Assembly (NCBI RefSeq): GCF_003573545.1
Contig: NZ_QWET01000008.1
Span: forward strand, 124,001 to 188,000
Direction: 5' to 3'
DNA length: 64,000 nucleotides
Origin: Mariniphaga sediminis
Lineage (GTDB): Bacteria > Bacteroidota > Bacteroidia > Bacteroidales > Prolixibacteraceae
A program made the translations under genes and the position numbers. Below the pieces are notes generated by a model. The model was given only the letters and a program-made list of their open reading frames with translations. It had not been told where the DNA came from and made no database searches. Positions 8,669-16,402 of this stretch are shown here, piece after piece (the stretch's first letter is position 1; each line of letters starts with the position of its first letter).

Positions 8669-9714
8669 TGAACAACGAAAAACTTGTGATAGGAATGCCG
8701 GCCGGTTCCCTGGCCAATGCTTCCAGAGGAGGCAACCTGATTAAATTATTGAACAGCGCCGGATTTGAAACAAAAGGCTATGAAAACGGCGGCCCCACCG
8801 AATTTAAATCAATTGGCTACCTTTTCGGGTGGGACGGCAGACCCCAGGAATTTGGATCCCAGCTTGGCATTCAGGAATTAGATGTAGCCATTGCCGGAGC
8901 CGACTGGATAAAAGAGCGTGTTCTGGAACTAAAACTGGAGTACGGTACCGATGTGGAAATCGAGGAAGTGCTGCCATTGAACCGCGGAGAGGTCCGCATT
9001 GTGGGAATTGCCCCCAATGATGCCAAGGATAATGTAAATGACGTTTTTAACGATTTGTGCCAAACAAAGGAACTCATTACCATTGTTTCTGAGATGCCCT
9101 ACCTGGCCCTGCACTGGGCACAGGAAAAACTAAAGGCAATCGGCAGGTTTGAAGATTTTAAAAATTTCAGTGTTCAGAAGTACAAAACTCCTTCTAAAAT
9201 TGACAAAGGAGTAGTTATTTACGAAACCTGGGGAAAAACAGAAGCCAAAGTAAAAAACGGCGGTGCAGACATCGGAATAGAAATTACCCAGACGGGAAGC
9301 GCGATCCGAAACTATAAACTCAAAATCATTGATGAGATCATGGTTTCCCAAACAGGTGTTTACATCAACCCGATTCTCAAAAAAGACCCGCACAAAAGCC
9401 ATCTTTTAAAGATGTTTCTTTTGAATCTTTACGGAAGTGTTGATGCTGAAAACAAGGTCATTATCTTTTTTAATGTTTCCAATGAATCAATGCCGGAGAT
9501 GGAGGATTACCTGAGGGAGAATCAGCTGTTTGCCGATGAACCCACCATCAACCCGGGGAAAACGCATACCCAGCTCAGTATTCAGGTGGATACAAAACGG
9601 CACCATCTCTCGTTAGCGCAAATCCGTTTTGAGCTGGCTGTTCGAAATGCGGTTAATATCGACACTATCCCTATCGAATCGTCCATTTCAAGCATCAATG
9701 TGCTGGAATTTTGA
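8668..9714 (+). CDS. HisG-like ATP phosphoribosyltransferase
   Basis: This 348 aa protein is longer than the usual long-form HisG (about 290-300 aa). HisG joins ATP and PRPP in the first step of histidine synthesis. Visible landmarks are the N-terminal MPAGSL strand, ELDVAIAGADWIKE (about 70-83), and the PRPP-binding stretch GGADIGIEITQTGSAIRNYKL (about 198-218, ETGxxLR-like loop), then a C-terminal regulatory-like region from about 240. It overlaps the HisI-like gene by one base. No hisE, hisD, hisC, hisB, hisH, hisA or hisF is in the window. Assignment to the HisG fold is good; identity as the pathway enzyme is uncertain. Confidence 0.75.
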   Translation: MNNEKLVIGMPAGSLANASRGGNLIKLLNSAGFETKGYENGGPTEFKSIGYLFGWDGRPQEFGSQLGIQELDVAIAGADWIKERVLELKLEYGTDVEIEEVLPLNRGEVRIVGIAPNDAKDNVNDVFNDLCQTKELITIVSEMPYLALHWAQEKLKAIGRFEDFKNFSVQKYKTPSKIDKGVVIYETWGKTEAKVKNGGADIGIEITQTGSAIRNYKLKIIDEIMVSQTGVYINPILKKDPHKSHLLKMFLLNLYGSVDAENKVIIFFNVSNESMPEMEDYLRENQLFADEPTINPGKTHTQLSIQVDTKRHHLSLAQIRFELAVRNAVNIDTIPIESSISSINVLEF

Positions 9715-10035
9715 TGTTGACCGGGAACCTTTTACGGAAACAATTTTTGTTGTTCCAAACGTAACTTTGGGTTGCGAGATGATACCATTTAACGGCATGA
9801 GCCAGGCTTTACAGAACCGGGAGAGTTGACTGTATCACATAATTTTATGCCATAAACAGGGTGCGTATAAAAAGGTATCGGTTAAACTGATGCCCGGCAG
9901 CGGTACCAGCTTGCCATCTTTTCAAAATGGATTTTTCCGGGGATAATGATTCCCTCCCATCAAAAGGATTTTGAACCGAATGTAAAAAATTTCTGATAGC
10001 TTTGCTGCAAGAAATTAATAGTAAACGGAAAAGGG
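9715..10035. other. Intergenic region
   Basis: This 321-base spacer has no convincing ORF, hairpin or repeat. A TAGCTTTG at 9997-10004 matches the Bacteroidota -7 box and would start a transcript about 25 bases before the next gene. The only upstream TTTG (9970-9973) has a slightly long 23-base spacer. Confidence 0.4.
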
Positions 10036-11412
10036 TTGAAAAAAAGAATCTGCATCATCATTGTTTTGTCCGTTATTTTTCTTCAGTTGAAAGCACAACA
10101 GCCGGGTACTGCTGACTTCCGGTGGGGAAACGGTTTTTATTACAATCTGAATGTGGGAGACAGTGTCACTTTCAATGAGGTGGCGGTCAAACTGCTGGGA
10201 GTTGAGAATCATTTCAACCGGCTGAAAGTAGGCGACGATACGGTTAATATTAAAGTGGCACGCAGGACAGTACCTGAAGAACGAAGAAATATCAGGATAT
10301 TTACCGCAGACAACAAAAATGTGAAAGCACTTGCCTCCGATTCCCTTATTCACGGACTTTCAACGAAAGATGCACTGATATGCCTGAGCGACTCACGGCT
10401 CCCCCTACTCGACCCCAACCAATACATTTTTCCGGTAAGCTTTAACGATGGTTTTTTATGGGGAGCTGAAGAGGACAGTTATATGTTTTCATTTTATCAA
10501 AAAGATGAAAATCAAACATCGCCCGCTTATAGCACATACCCGGGGATTGGCTTTAACCTGCACGATGCACGCGAACTTCAAAAACACTGGCTGGTAGCCA
10601 TTGAAAACAGTCGCGTGGTTTGGGTTGAAGACAAAGAAACCGACAAAAATGCGGCGTGCGTTTTACTGGAAAGTGAATCGCAGCCTGGTATTTACTATGT
10701 TTACAATTACCTGTATAATAAAACCCTGGCTGTAAAAAAAGGACAAAAGCTTTTCAGGGGCGACCCTGTTGGTACAGCCTGGGGCGATAAGTTGTGGGGA
10801 CATTTGCAGTTTTGTGTAGTTCACGCCGATACAGAACCGGACTACGACGAACGTTTTCGAAATATCATCAACGGATTTCCGCAGCTGTTCGGCCTTTACT
10901 TTCAGGATGGAAAAAATGTTGTACAATCTTTTTCCCGCGGAAAGATAACTTTTGGCCAGCCTCGTTGGCGCACCGGAAACAAAAAAAATACTGAGCCTTT
11001 TGAAATCTACTCCGGAAAAGGATGGCTGACCGGAAAATGGAATCCGGCAGACAAGGTAGAACATGTAACAAAAGGCAGCGAAGGAAATGTACGCCTGAAA
11101 AAAATACTTTTTGAAGGAACACGCGCCCAATGTACCAACCCTCAAGATTTTTACGACTACCAAATAAATGTAAGAAACGGAACGTACCGTATCCGGGCAA
11201 AGGTGGGCGACCTCTACTTGCCATCGTGGCAAAAAATTGAATTTGAAGGTACCACCGCAGCCACCATTGCACTGGATACCGGTGAAACCGAATGGACAGG
11301 TGAGCGGGTTGTTGCAGTAGAAGATGGTGCGCTCACGGTAAGAGTATATATCGACAATGAAAACAAAAAGGTAGCCGGGTTGAACGAAATCGTTTTTCAA
11401 AAAGCATATTAG
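10036..11412 (+). CDS. Secreted protein, degenerate M23-peptidase-like region plus C-terminal malectin/CBM-like domain
   Basis: This 458 aa protein starts at TTG (no in-frame ATG after the stop at 9997) and has a clear signal peptide, ICIIIVLSVIFLQLKAQ. Residues about 170-265 resemble a LytM/M23 fold (GIGFNLHD, VKKGQKLFRGDPVGTAWG, WGHLQF). The usual HxH zinc motif reads HLQ and the preceding Y-x-H-L reads YNYL, so metal binding is probably lost. Residues about 325-458 form a beta-sandwich with NGTYRIRAKVGD and AGLNEIVFQ, typical of malectin-like or carbohydrate-binding modules. A role in wall or glycan binding is inferred. The gene appears monocistronic. Confidence 0.55.
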   Translation: MKKRICIIIVLSVIFLQLKAQQPGTADFRWGNGFYYNLNVGDSVTFNEVAVKLLGVENHFNRLKVGDDTVNIKVARRTVPEERRNIRIFTADNKNVKALASDSLIHGLSTKDALICLSDSRLPLLDPNQYIFPVSFNDGFLWGAEEDSYMFSFYQKDENQTSPAYSTYPGIGFNLHDARELQKHWLVAIENSRVVWVEDKETDKNAACVLLESESQPGIYYVYNYLYNKTLAVKKGQKLFRGDPVGTAWGDKLWGHLQFCVVHADTEPDYDERFRNIINGFPQLFGLYFQDGKNVVQSFSRGKITFGQPRWRTGNKKNTEPFEIYSGKGWLTGKWNPADKVEHVTKGSEGNVRLKKILFEGTRAQCTNPQDFYDYQINVRNGTYRIRAKVGDLYLPSWQKIEFEGTTAATIALDTGETEWTGERVVAVEDGALTVRVYIDNENKKVAGLNEIVFQKAY

Positions 11413-11604
11413 CAAAAGTTCCCGGAGTTGCTCCACACATCCTTCTATACCGCCGAAAATATAACTAATCAGGATCACAAATACCAGGACAAAAAGAACT
11501 AAGAAAACGAACGATTTCAATTTTCTCTATTTCACATCGTTAAATTTGATGGGAAATATTAAAACCAGATATACCCTTTATTGTTTCACCTTTTAAATAT
11601 CAAT

Positions 11605-11832
11605 ATGAAAAACTTTTTGAGAGAAAAGAGACTAACTCTTATTTTTACGGCCTTAGGTGCATTAGGCGGATTTTTGTACTGGAAGTTTGTTGGTTGTACC
11701 AGCGGTACGTGTCCTATTCGCTCAGTATGGTATTGGAGCACGTTATGGGGAACTGCAGTAGGTTACCTTGTTGGCGACTTTATTAGTGACATCATACATA
11801 AACGTAAAAAGAAAACGGAAGAGGGAAAATGA
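11605..11832 (+). CDS. Small membrane protein, DUF6132-like
   Basis: This roughly 75 aa protein has two predicted membrane segments (LTLIFTALGALGGFLYWKFVG and STLWGTAVGYLVGDFI). Between them lies the conserved loop GCTSGTCPI, with two cysteines four residues apart. The tail is strongly basic (HKRKKKTEEGK). I recognise the YWKFVGC.SGTCPI pattern from the DUF6132 family; its function is not known to me. The ATG at 11605 is preferred over the in-frame TTG at 11581. Its stop overlaps the start of the thioredoxin gene (ATGA), suggesting the cysteine pair and the thioredoxin act in the same redox process. Confidence 0.7.
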   Translation: MKNFLREKRLTLIFTALGALGGFLYWKFVGCTSGTCPIRSVWYWSTLWGTAVGYLVGDFISDIIHKRKKKTEEGK

Positions 11833-12134
11833 ACCACCGTTTTTTACATATCATTAACTCAACTAAACCGGTACTGGTTGATTTTTATACCGATTGGTGT
11901 GGCCCCTGCAAAAAAATGCCCTCTATCCTGAAACAGGTAAAGGAAGAGATAAAGGGTTTAAGAATTGTAAAGGTGAACGTGGATAAAAATCCTGCCATTG
12001 CCAGTTACTTCAAAGTTCAACGAATACCCACGCTCATTATGTTTAAAGATGGGAAACCACTTTGGACCGGCGAGGGAGTTTTTAGTGCCGATGAATTAAA
12101 AGAAATATTACGTGAGCAGATTGGCGCGCATTAG
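11829..12134 (+). CDS. Thioredoxin
   Basis: This 101 aa single-domain thioredoxin has the active site WCGPC (C24/C27) after VLVDFYTD and the cis-proline segment RIPTLIMFKDG. There is no signal peptide, so it acts in the cytosol as a general disulfide reductant. It overlaps the small DUF6132-like membrane protein by four bases, which points to translational coupling. The length is typical. Confidence 0.93.
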   Translation: MNHRFLHIINSTKPVLVDFYTDWCGPCKKMPSILKQVKEEIKGLRIVKVNVDKNPAIASYFKVQRIPTLIMFKDGKPLWTGEGVFSADELKEILREQIGAH

Positions 12135-12315
12135 CGCTGCTCTGTTGCATTTTGGGTTCAGCCTGACTATACTGTTTCTTGTATGTAGCCTCGGGGAGGC
12201 TTAAAAACGATTCGACTTTTTTATCGAGTTGTCAAAAACATTGATTCCCAACACATTTCACGTCACACTCCTGGCATCCCGGCCTGAAGTGGCATTTTTG
12301 GTGTGTACCGCACCA

Positions 12316-12813
12316 TCATCTCAAAAGAGGCGCAATCTTTTCCTGCTGCTCCGGGTACTCTTTCAACAGCCGGTCATCTGCCAGTTCAAAGTCTTCAAAA
12401 TGAAACCCTGGGGAAACGGTGCATCCGGCCAGCGCGTAACCACTAGCATCGAGCAAACGGGCAGCAAACCATGTATTTTTCGGCACCACAACCTGTAGCT
12501 TTTGTCCGCTGTCTAAATCATTGCCTACAAGGTATTTTTTTACCTTCCCTTTTTCCAACGAAAGAATTTCAATGGCTGAAGTCCCTCCGTAATAATGCCA
12601 TATTTCATCTGATTTTATCCGGTGAAAGGCCGAAAAATCATCGTTTTCCAGCAAATAATAAATGGAAGTGGAGAAACTTCGTTCACTGCGGAAATTAGCT
12701 GGCAAGCCCGTTTGCGGAACAATATCTTCCGAAAGGTAAACCTCGCGGTACCAACCTCCTTCCGGATGCTTCTCCAGGTCGAGCTTTTCAATCCAATATG
12801 CTGCTGTTTTCAT
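12316..12813 (-). CDS. Cupin protein of the DUF985 family
   Basis: This 165 aa cupin begins MKTAAYWIEKLDLEKHPEGGWYREVY. The HPEGGWYRE phrase, YYLLENDDFSAFHRIKSDEIWHYYGG and the closing AGCTVSPGFHFEDFEL are the landmarks of DUF985 proteins. The fold is a single-domain beta-barrel. Its biochemical role is not established to my knowledge. The ATG at 12813 is chosen because the domain starts there; the upstream ATG adds only eight residues. It converges with the thioredoxin gene. Confidence 0.85.
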   Translation of the reverse strand: MKTAAYWIEKLDLEKHPEGGWYREVYLSEDIVPQTGLPANFRSERSFSTSIYYLLENDDFSAFHRIKSDEIWHYYGGTSAIEILSLEKGKVKKYLVGNDLDSGQKLQVVVPKNTWFAARLLDASGYALAGCTVSPGFHFEDFELADDRLLKEYPEQQEKIAPLLR

Positions 12814-12823
12814 TTCAGAATAA

Positions 12824-12842
12824 TTGATAATTATCAAAGGTA
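12824..12842 (-). promoter_or_regulatory. Possible promoter and palindrome upstream of the DUF985 gene
   Basis: On the minus strand TACCTTTG (12835-12842) is a perfect -7 box, but no TTTG lies at the expected -33 distance. A perfect 14-base palindrome TTGATAATTATCAA (12824-12837) overlaps its downstream edge, where a repressor could bind. The palindrome is simple AT-rich sequence, so confidence is low. Confidence 0.35.
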
Positions 12843-13046
12843 TTTATTTCATTCTACCGAACATTTTAAGGCTGACCAATAAAATTATGGCCTGAATGTA
12901 TAAACTTTACCCATGGTCGTTTCATATTTCAAAAGTAAAAATTAATATTGCTTTTCAATTCCGGATTACGAAGTAAAATTGAGCTATTTATTCTAAAAAA
13001 AACCGGCGATTGCAAAACGCCGAGCTTGGTCTGGTAAAACGAGAAC

Positions 13047-13520
13047 ATGTATTCAAAAGAAGAAGCAAAAAAGATAAGACTGCAATTTTGGAATCAGTTT
13101 GGCAAACGGTGCGAAGTTCATCCGCTACTGGCAAACCTGCAGAAAAAATGGATGCTGCATCGAACAAAGATTAAAGGCGTGGCGCTTCGGTTCGAGGCTG
13201 ACCGGATGAATGCCAAAGTGATTCTGGAATTAAACCACCGCAATGAAGACAAGAGACTGAAGGCGTTTGAAATTCTTCAGAGCTACAAAATAATTTTGGA
13301 AGAAGGCTTCCCCGACGGATTGATTTGGGAATTCTTTTGCGAACGGGAAGACAGCGGGCAGGAAGTTTGCCGCATTTATACTGTTCTTCCAGAAGTAAAT
13401 CTGTACAGACAAAACCAATGGCCCGACATTTTTAATTTTTTCGCAGAAAACATGATTAGAATGGAAGAGAACTTCATGCAAATCCGGAACATTCTGAAAG
13501 AAGAAATGGAGCAATACTAA
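13047..13520 (+). CDS. DUF4268-type protein
   Basis: This 157 aa protein is cytosolic and has no signal peptide. It starts YSKEEAKKIRLQFWNQFGKR, the typical opening of DUF4268 domains, and continues with KGVALRFEADRMNAKVILELNH and GLIWEFFCERE. DUF4268 domains are often found at the C-terminus of nuclease-like or defence-associated proteins; standing alone, as here, the function is unknown. It is monocistronic and its neighbours are unrelated. Confidence 0.7.
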   Translation: MYSKEEAKKIRLQFWNQFGKRCEVHPLLANLQKKWMLHRTKIKGVALRFEADRMNAKVILELNHRNEDKRLKAFEILQSYKIILEEGFPDGLIWEFFCEREDSGQEVCRIYTVLPEVNLYRQNQWPDIFNFFAENMIRMEENFMQIRNILKEEMEQY

Positions 13521-13981
13521 GTTCCTTTTCTGAAAAAACCTTCGATTACAGCGTTTGAAAGCAGCACCGGTAAAAAAAAACTCCCCCTGCAGATTTCCTC
13601 CTTTCAGAATTGGCTCCCGAAAAAAAGATGTTCCCTGAAAAATTATTTTTTTCGGGCAGGAACAGGATGAAGTTGATTCAATACGTGATAAAATACAAGT
13701 TATCATTCTGAAAAGACCTAAAAAACAGAAAAAAATAACGAATAACAAAACACTGAATAACAACAAACTACAAAACAAGCCTCAAAAACATGACAAAATT
13801 CATAGTACTATGTATTGCATAGTATCTTTTTTTATTCATATATTTGCATAACAAATAACAATGCAAAAAAAAGTACATGCTTAAAAAAAGTTCTATAAGA
13901 AATGTAACGAAATAAAAATTCAGACGTCTTAATGTTGAATTCAAAAAAAAGAATTAAAAAATTGAAATTATAAAGTAAAAA
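13521..13981. other. AT-rich intergenic region with possible promoter and palindrome
   Basis: This 461-base spacer is noticeably AT-richer than its surroundings. It contains a perfect 12-base palindrome CATAGTACTATG (13801-13812) and a second half-site CATAGTA (13819-13825). A promoter-like pair follows, ATTG (13814-13817), 21 bases, then TATATTTG (13839-13846). This leaves a leader of about 130 bases before the WM-repeat gene. I see no ORF and no recognisable riboswitch in the leader. Confidence 0.45.
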
Positions 13982-14437
13982 ATGGAGAACAAAGTCATGA
14001 AAACAAGAAACAGTAAATTGCAAAAAGCCGAAATGAAATCACTGACCATTTTAGTTGCCCTGTTCGCCGTATTTTTTAACGTCAATGCCCGGGGTTCAAA
14101 TGCTGAAACGCAGAACAACAATGCGCTGGAACTAAACGTCAGAAATGTAGAAATGAAAGCTCACGAGGTTAAAAACATGCCATCACTCACTGTTTTTGCA
14201 GGCTACGTAACCGAGGAAAAAGAAGCAGCGTTGGAACTGGAAAACTGGATGGTAAACGAAAACATCTTCTTTTTTGACTACCAGGAAGAAAAAGCAACCG
14301 AAGCGCCGCTCGTCGTAGAACCGTGGATGTTGGAGGCCAATAAATTTGGAATGGTTCTTTATCCGGAAACCGAAACGGATAAACCGATCAAAATAGAATC
14401 ATGGATGTTAAACAGCCGTGTTTGGAGCAGAAAATAG
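13982..14437 (+). CDS. Exported small protein with three 26-residue WM repeats
   Basis: I do not recognise a named family. The protein is 151 aa, or 146 if the second ATG at 13997 is used, and has a signal peptide (SLTILVALFAVFFNVNA). In the mature C-terminal half the motif [LVI]-E-x-W-M-[VL] recurs three times with Trp at residues 89, 115 and 141, exactly 26 residues apart. Acidic linkers and a downstream aromatic residue separate the copies. The last copy ends the protein (ESWMLNSRVWSRK). The regular spacing suggests short beta-hairpin or ligand-binding repeats at the cell surface or in the periplasm. A strong terminator follows directly. Confidence 0.65.
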   Translation: MENKVMKTRNSKLQKAEMKSLTILVALFAVFFNVNARGSNAETQNNNALELNVRNVEMKAHEVKNMPSLTVFAGYVTEEKEAALELENWMVNENIFFFDYQEEKATEAPLVVEPWMLEANKFGMVLYPETETDKPIKIESWMLNSRVWSRK

Positions 14438-14470
14438 AAAGTCAGGAAAACAAGGAAACAAGAAAACAGA

Positions 14471-14504
14471 AACAAAGAAGCCGGCAAAAGCCGGCTTCTT
14501 TGTT
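14471..14504. terminator. Strong bidirectional terminator
   Basis: A 15-bp perfect stem (AAGAAGCCGGC core) with an AAAA loop lies between convergent genes. T-rich sequence follows on the plus side (TTTGTTTAATAA) and the A-rich left arm gives a T tract on the minus side. Its right arm touches the stop codon of the flavoprotein reductase gene. Confidence 0.92.
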
Positions 14505-16180
14505 TAATAAAGATCCGTAAGTAACTTCTTGTTTTTTATCATTTCCTGAATGTAATCATCGGCCTGCTCCTCAGTCAGTCTGCCTTCCTCAGCCACAATG
14601 TTCCGAATGGTTTCTTTGGCATCCTTCCCCATTGTCCGTTTATTCCCGCACAAATAAACTACAGCGTTGAGCTGATCGATCCACCGAAAAAATTCGCTGC
14701 GGTTTTCGAGCAAACAATGCTGCACATATTTTTTGGGTTTCGTATCCCTCGAAAAAGCCAAATCCAATTTTGAAAGCAGTCCCGAATCCTGATAATAGGT
14801 CATCTCTTTTCCATACAGAAAATCGCTTTTTGAATGTCTGTCGCCAAAAACAAGCCAGTTTTTACCTGTTGCTCCCCTATGTTCCCTTTCCTGCAGGAAC
14901 CCGCGAAACGGGGCAATTCCTGTCCCCGCCCCAATCATTATAATGGGTAAGGAATCATCTTCCGGCAAACGGAACTTTTCGTTCGGCTCATGAAATACAG
15001 GAACAGAATCCCCCTCTTCCACCCTATCCTCAATATAAGTAGAACAAACACCCCTGTGTTGTCTATCGTTTAACGGGTATTCGATCATACTTGCCGTGAG
15101 GTGCAGTTCGTTGGGAAAAACCAACGGACTTGAGGCAACCGAGTACAAACGGGCACCCAGTTTTCGTAAACAGGAAAGAAAAGCTTCCGGGCTAATTTCT
15201 CCCGGGAACAAGGTAACAAGATCCAGTACATCATGATTTTCGCAAAAATTGTTGACCCATTTCTCACGGGTAAGCAGGTCAGACAATTCTTTTATTCCCG
15301 TAATTTCAGCATACTTTTTCAACACAACCGGAGTAACCATCGTTATTTCATAATCATGAACCAAGGCTTCCTTCAGGAGCCTCGGTGTTCCTTCCGTCAA
15401 CACCGCATGTGTCCCGTCAAATTGTAATGCTTTAAGCAGCTTGTCTACCATGAACCGGGAATTCGAGGTGTAAATACCAAATGAATCGCCGGGAAAAAAC
15501 GAAGGCCCGAAATTTTCCATTGAGAGGGTCAGGTGTAATGTACGCTTTTCATAATCTTCCGAAGTAAGCAGTTTCTTCTCAAGTACCTTTGCATAAAAAG
15601 CATTGTTCTGATCCAACTCGCGTTTATTTAGCTCGAAAGCAAACTCTGCTTTGTCCACACTTTTCTTTTTGGGCAAAATTCGTTCAAAAGTAGTAACAGA
15701 CTCAGCCACCCAGCTTTTTGCATTCTCTTCGTAATCAATATCACATTCCACCAAAGGGCTTACTTCCTGTGCGCCCAGTTCGAGAAGGCGTTCCCGGAAA
15801 TCCCATCCGGTTTTGCAAAAATCATTATAGCTACTGTCTCCCAACGCCAAGATGCTGAATTTAACCCCTTCCAGCAACGGAGCTTCTTCGCTATGCATAA
15901 ACCGGTAAAAATCTTCCACCACGGCCGGGGGATCGCCTTCGCCGTGTGTACTGACAGCAATTAACAGGTTCTTAATCTCTTCCATTCTTTCGAACGGAAA
16001 CGTTTTCATATCCAGCAGCTCACTTTCCATCCCCAGGTAGCCGGCATACTCCCACGCCAGGGTTGCTGCCGCTTTGGAGTTGCCGGTGCGGCTTCCATAA
16101 ACAACGTATAAGGTTTTATGGGAAGTTTTCAAATTGTTTTTTTCCTGATTAACAGGAACTGCCTGTGTTGTTGTTTCCAT
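14504..16180 (-). CDS. Sulfite-reductase-flavoprotein-type diflavin reductase (CysJ-like)
   Basis: This 558 aa diflavin reductase has an N-terminal flavodoxin domain (YVVYGSRTGNSKAAATLA, about 25-45; STHGEGDPP; LALGDSSYNDFC) that binds FMN. A connecting and FAD-binding domain follows (RLYSVASSP and RGVCSTY). The NADP(H) domain carries MIGAGTGIAPFRGFLQERE, about 410-430, then FGDRHSKSDFLYGKE and VYLCGNKRTMGKDAKE. The order matches CysJ, which passes NADPH electrons to the sulfite reductase hemoprotein. It also matches other P450-reductase-like proteins. No CysI or other assimilatory sulfur gene is in the window, so the partner is unknown. Confidence 0.88.
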   Translation of the reverse strand: METTTQAVPVNQEKNNLKTSHKTLYVVYGSRTGNSKAAATLAWEYAGYLGMESELLDMKTFPFERMEEIKNLLIAVSTHGEGDPPAVVEDFYRFMHSEEAPLLEGVKFSILALGDSSYNDFCKTGWDFRERLLELGAQEVSPLVECDIDYEENAKSWVAESVTTFERILPKKKSVDKAEFAFELNKRELDQNNAFYAKVLEKKLLTSEDYEKRTLHLTLSMENFGPSFFPGDSFGIYTSNSRFMVDKLLKALQFDGTHAVLTEGTPRLLKEALVHDYEITMVTPVVLKKYAEITGIKELSDLLTREKWVNNFCENHDVLDLVTLFPGEISPEAFLSCLRKLGARLYSVASSPLVFPNELHLTASMIEYPLNDRQHRGVCSTYIEDRVEEGDSVPVFHEPNEKFRLPEDDSLPIIMIGAGTGIAPFRGFLQEREHRGATGKNWLVFGDRHSKSDFLYGKEMTYYQDSGLLSKLDLAFSRDTKPKKYVQHCLLENRSEFFRWIDQLNAVVYLCGNKRTMGKDAKETIRNIVAEEGRLTEEQADDYIQEMIKNKKLLTDLY

Positions 16181-16402
16181 ATTCTAGTGTATTTTTTATT
16201 AAACTCGATTCAGCCGGAAAGCATTGGGCAAGGCCAATTCAGACCTTTAGGGTTACAGAAACATTATCCCGGGCAATCATCCCAAAGCCCTTCGCATTTT
16301 CTGAATTATATATCAAAAGTCCGGCTGAAAAATATACTTCGTGGTATTTTCACATAAAGGCGCCCCAGGCATTCCTTCGGGTCTTTAGTACAATCCGCAT
16401 CT

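Noticed and set aside
10663-11520. Long minus-strand ORF of 285 codons
   Set aside because: It lies antisense to the secreted M23/malectin-like gene, whose signal peptide and domains are clear; the antisense product is low-complexity and resembles no family.
14504-16180. Assignment to assimilatory sulfite reduction as certain
   Set aside because: The domain order fits CysJ, but no CysI, CysH or sulfate genes are in the window, so the partner is left open.
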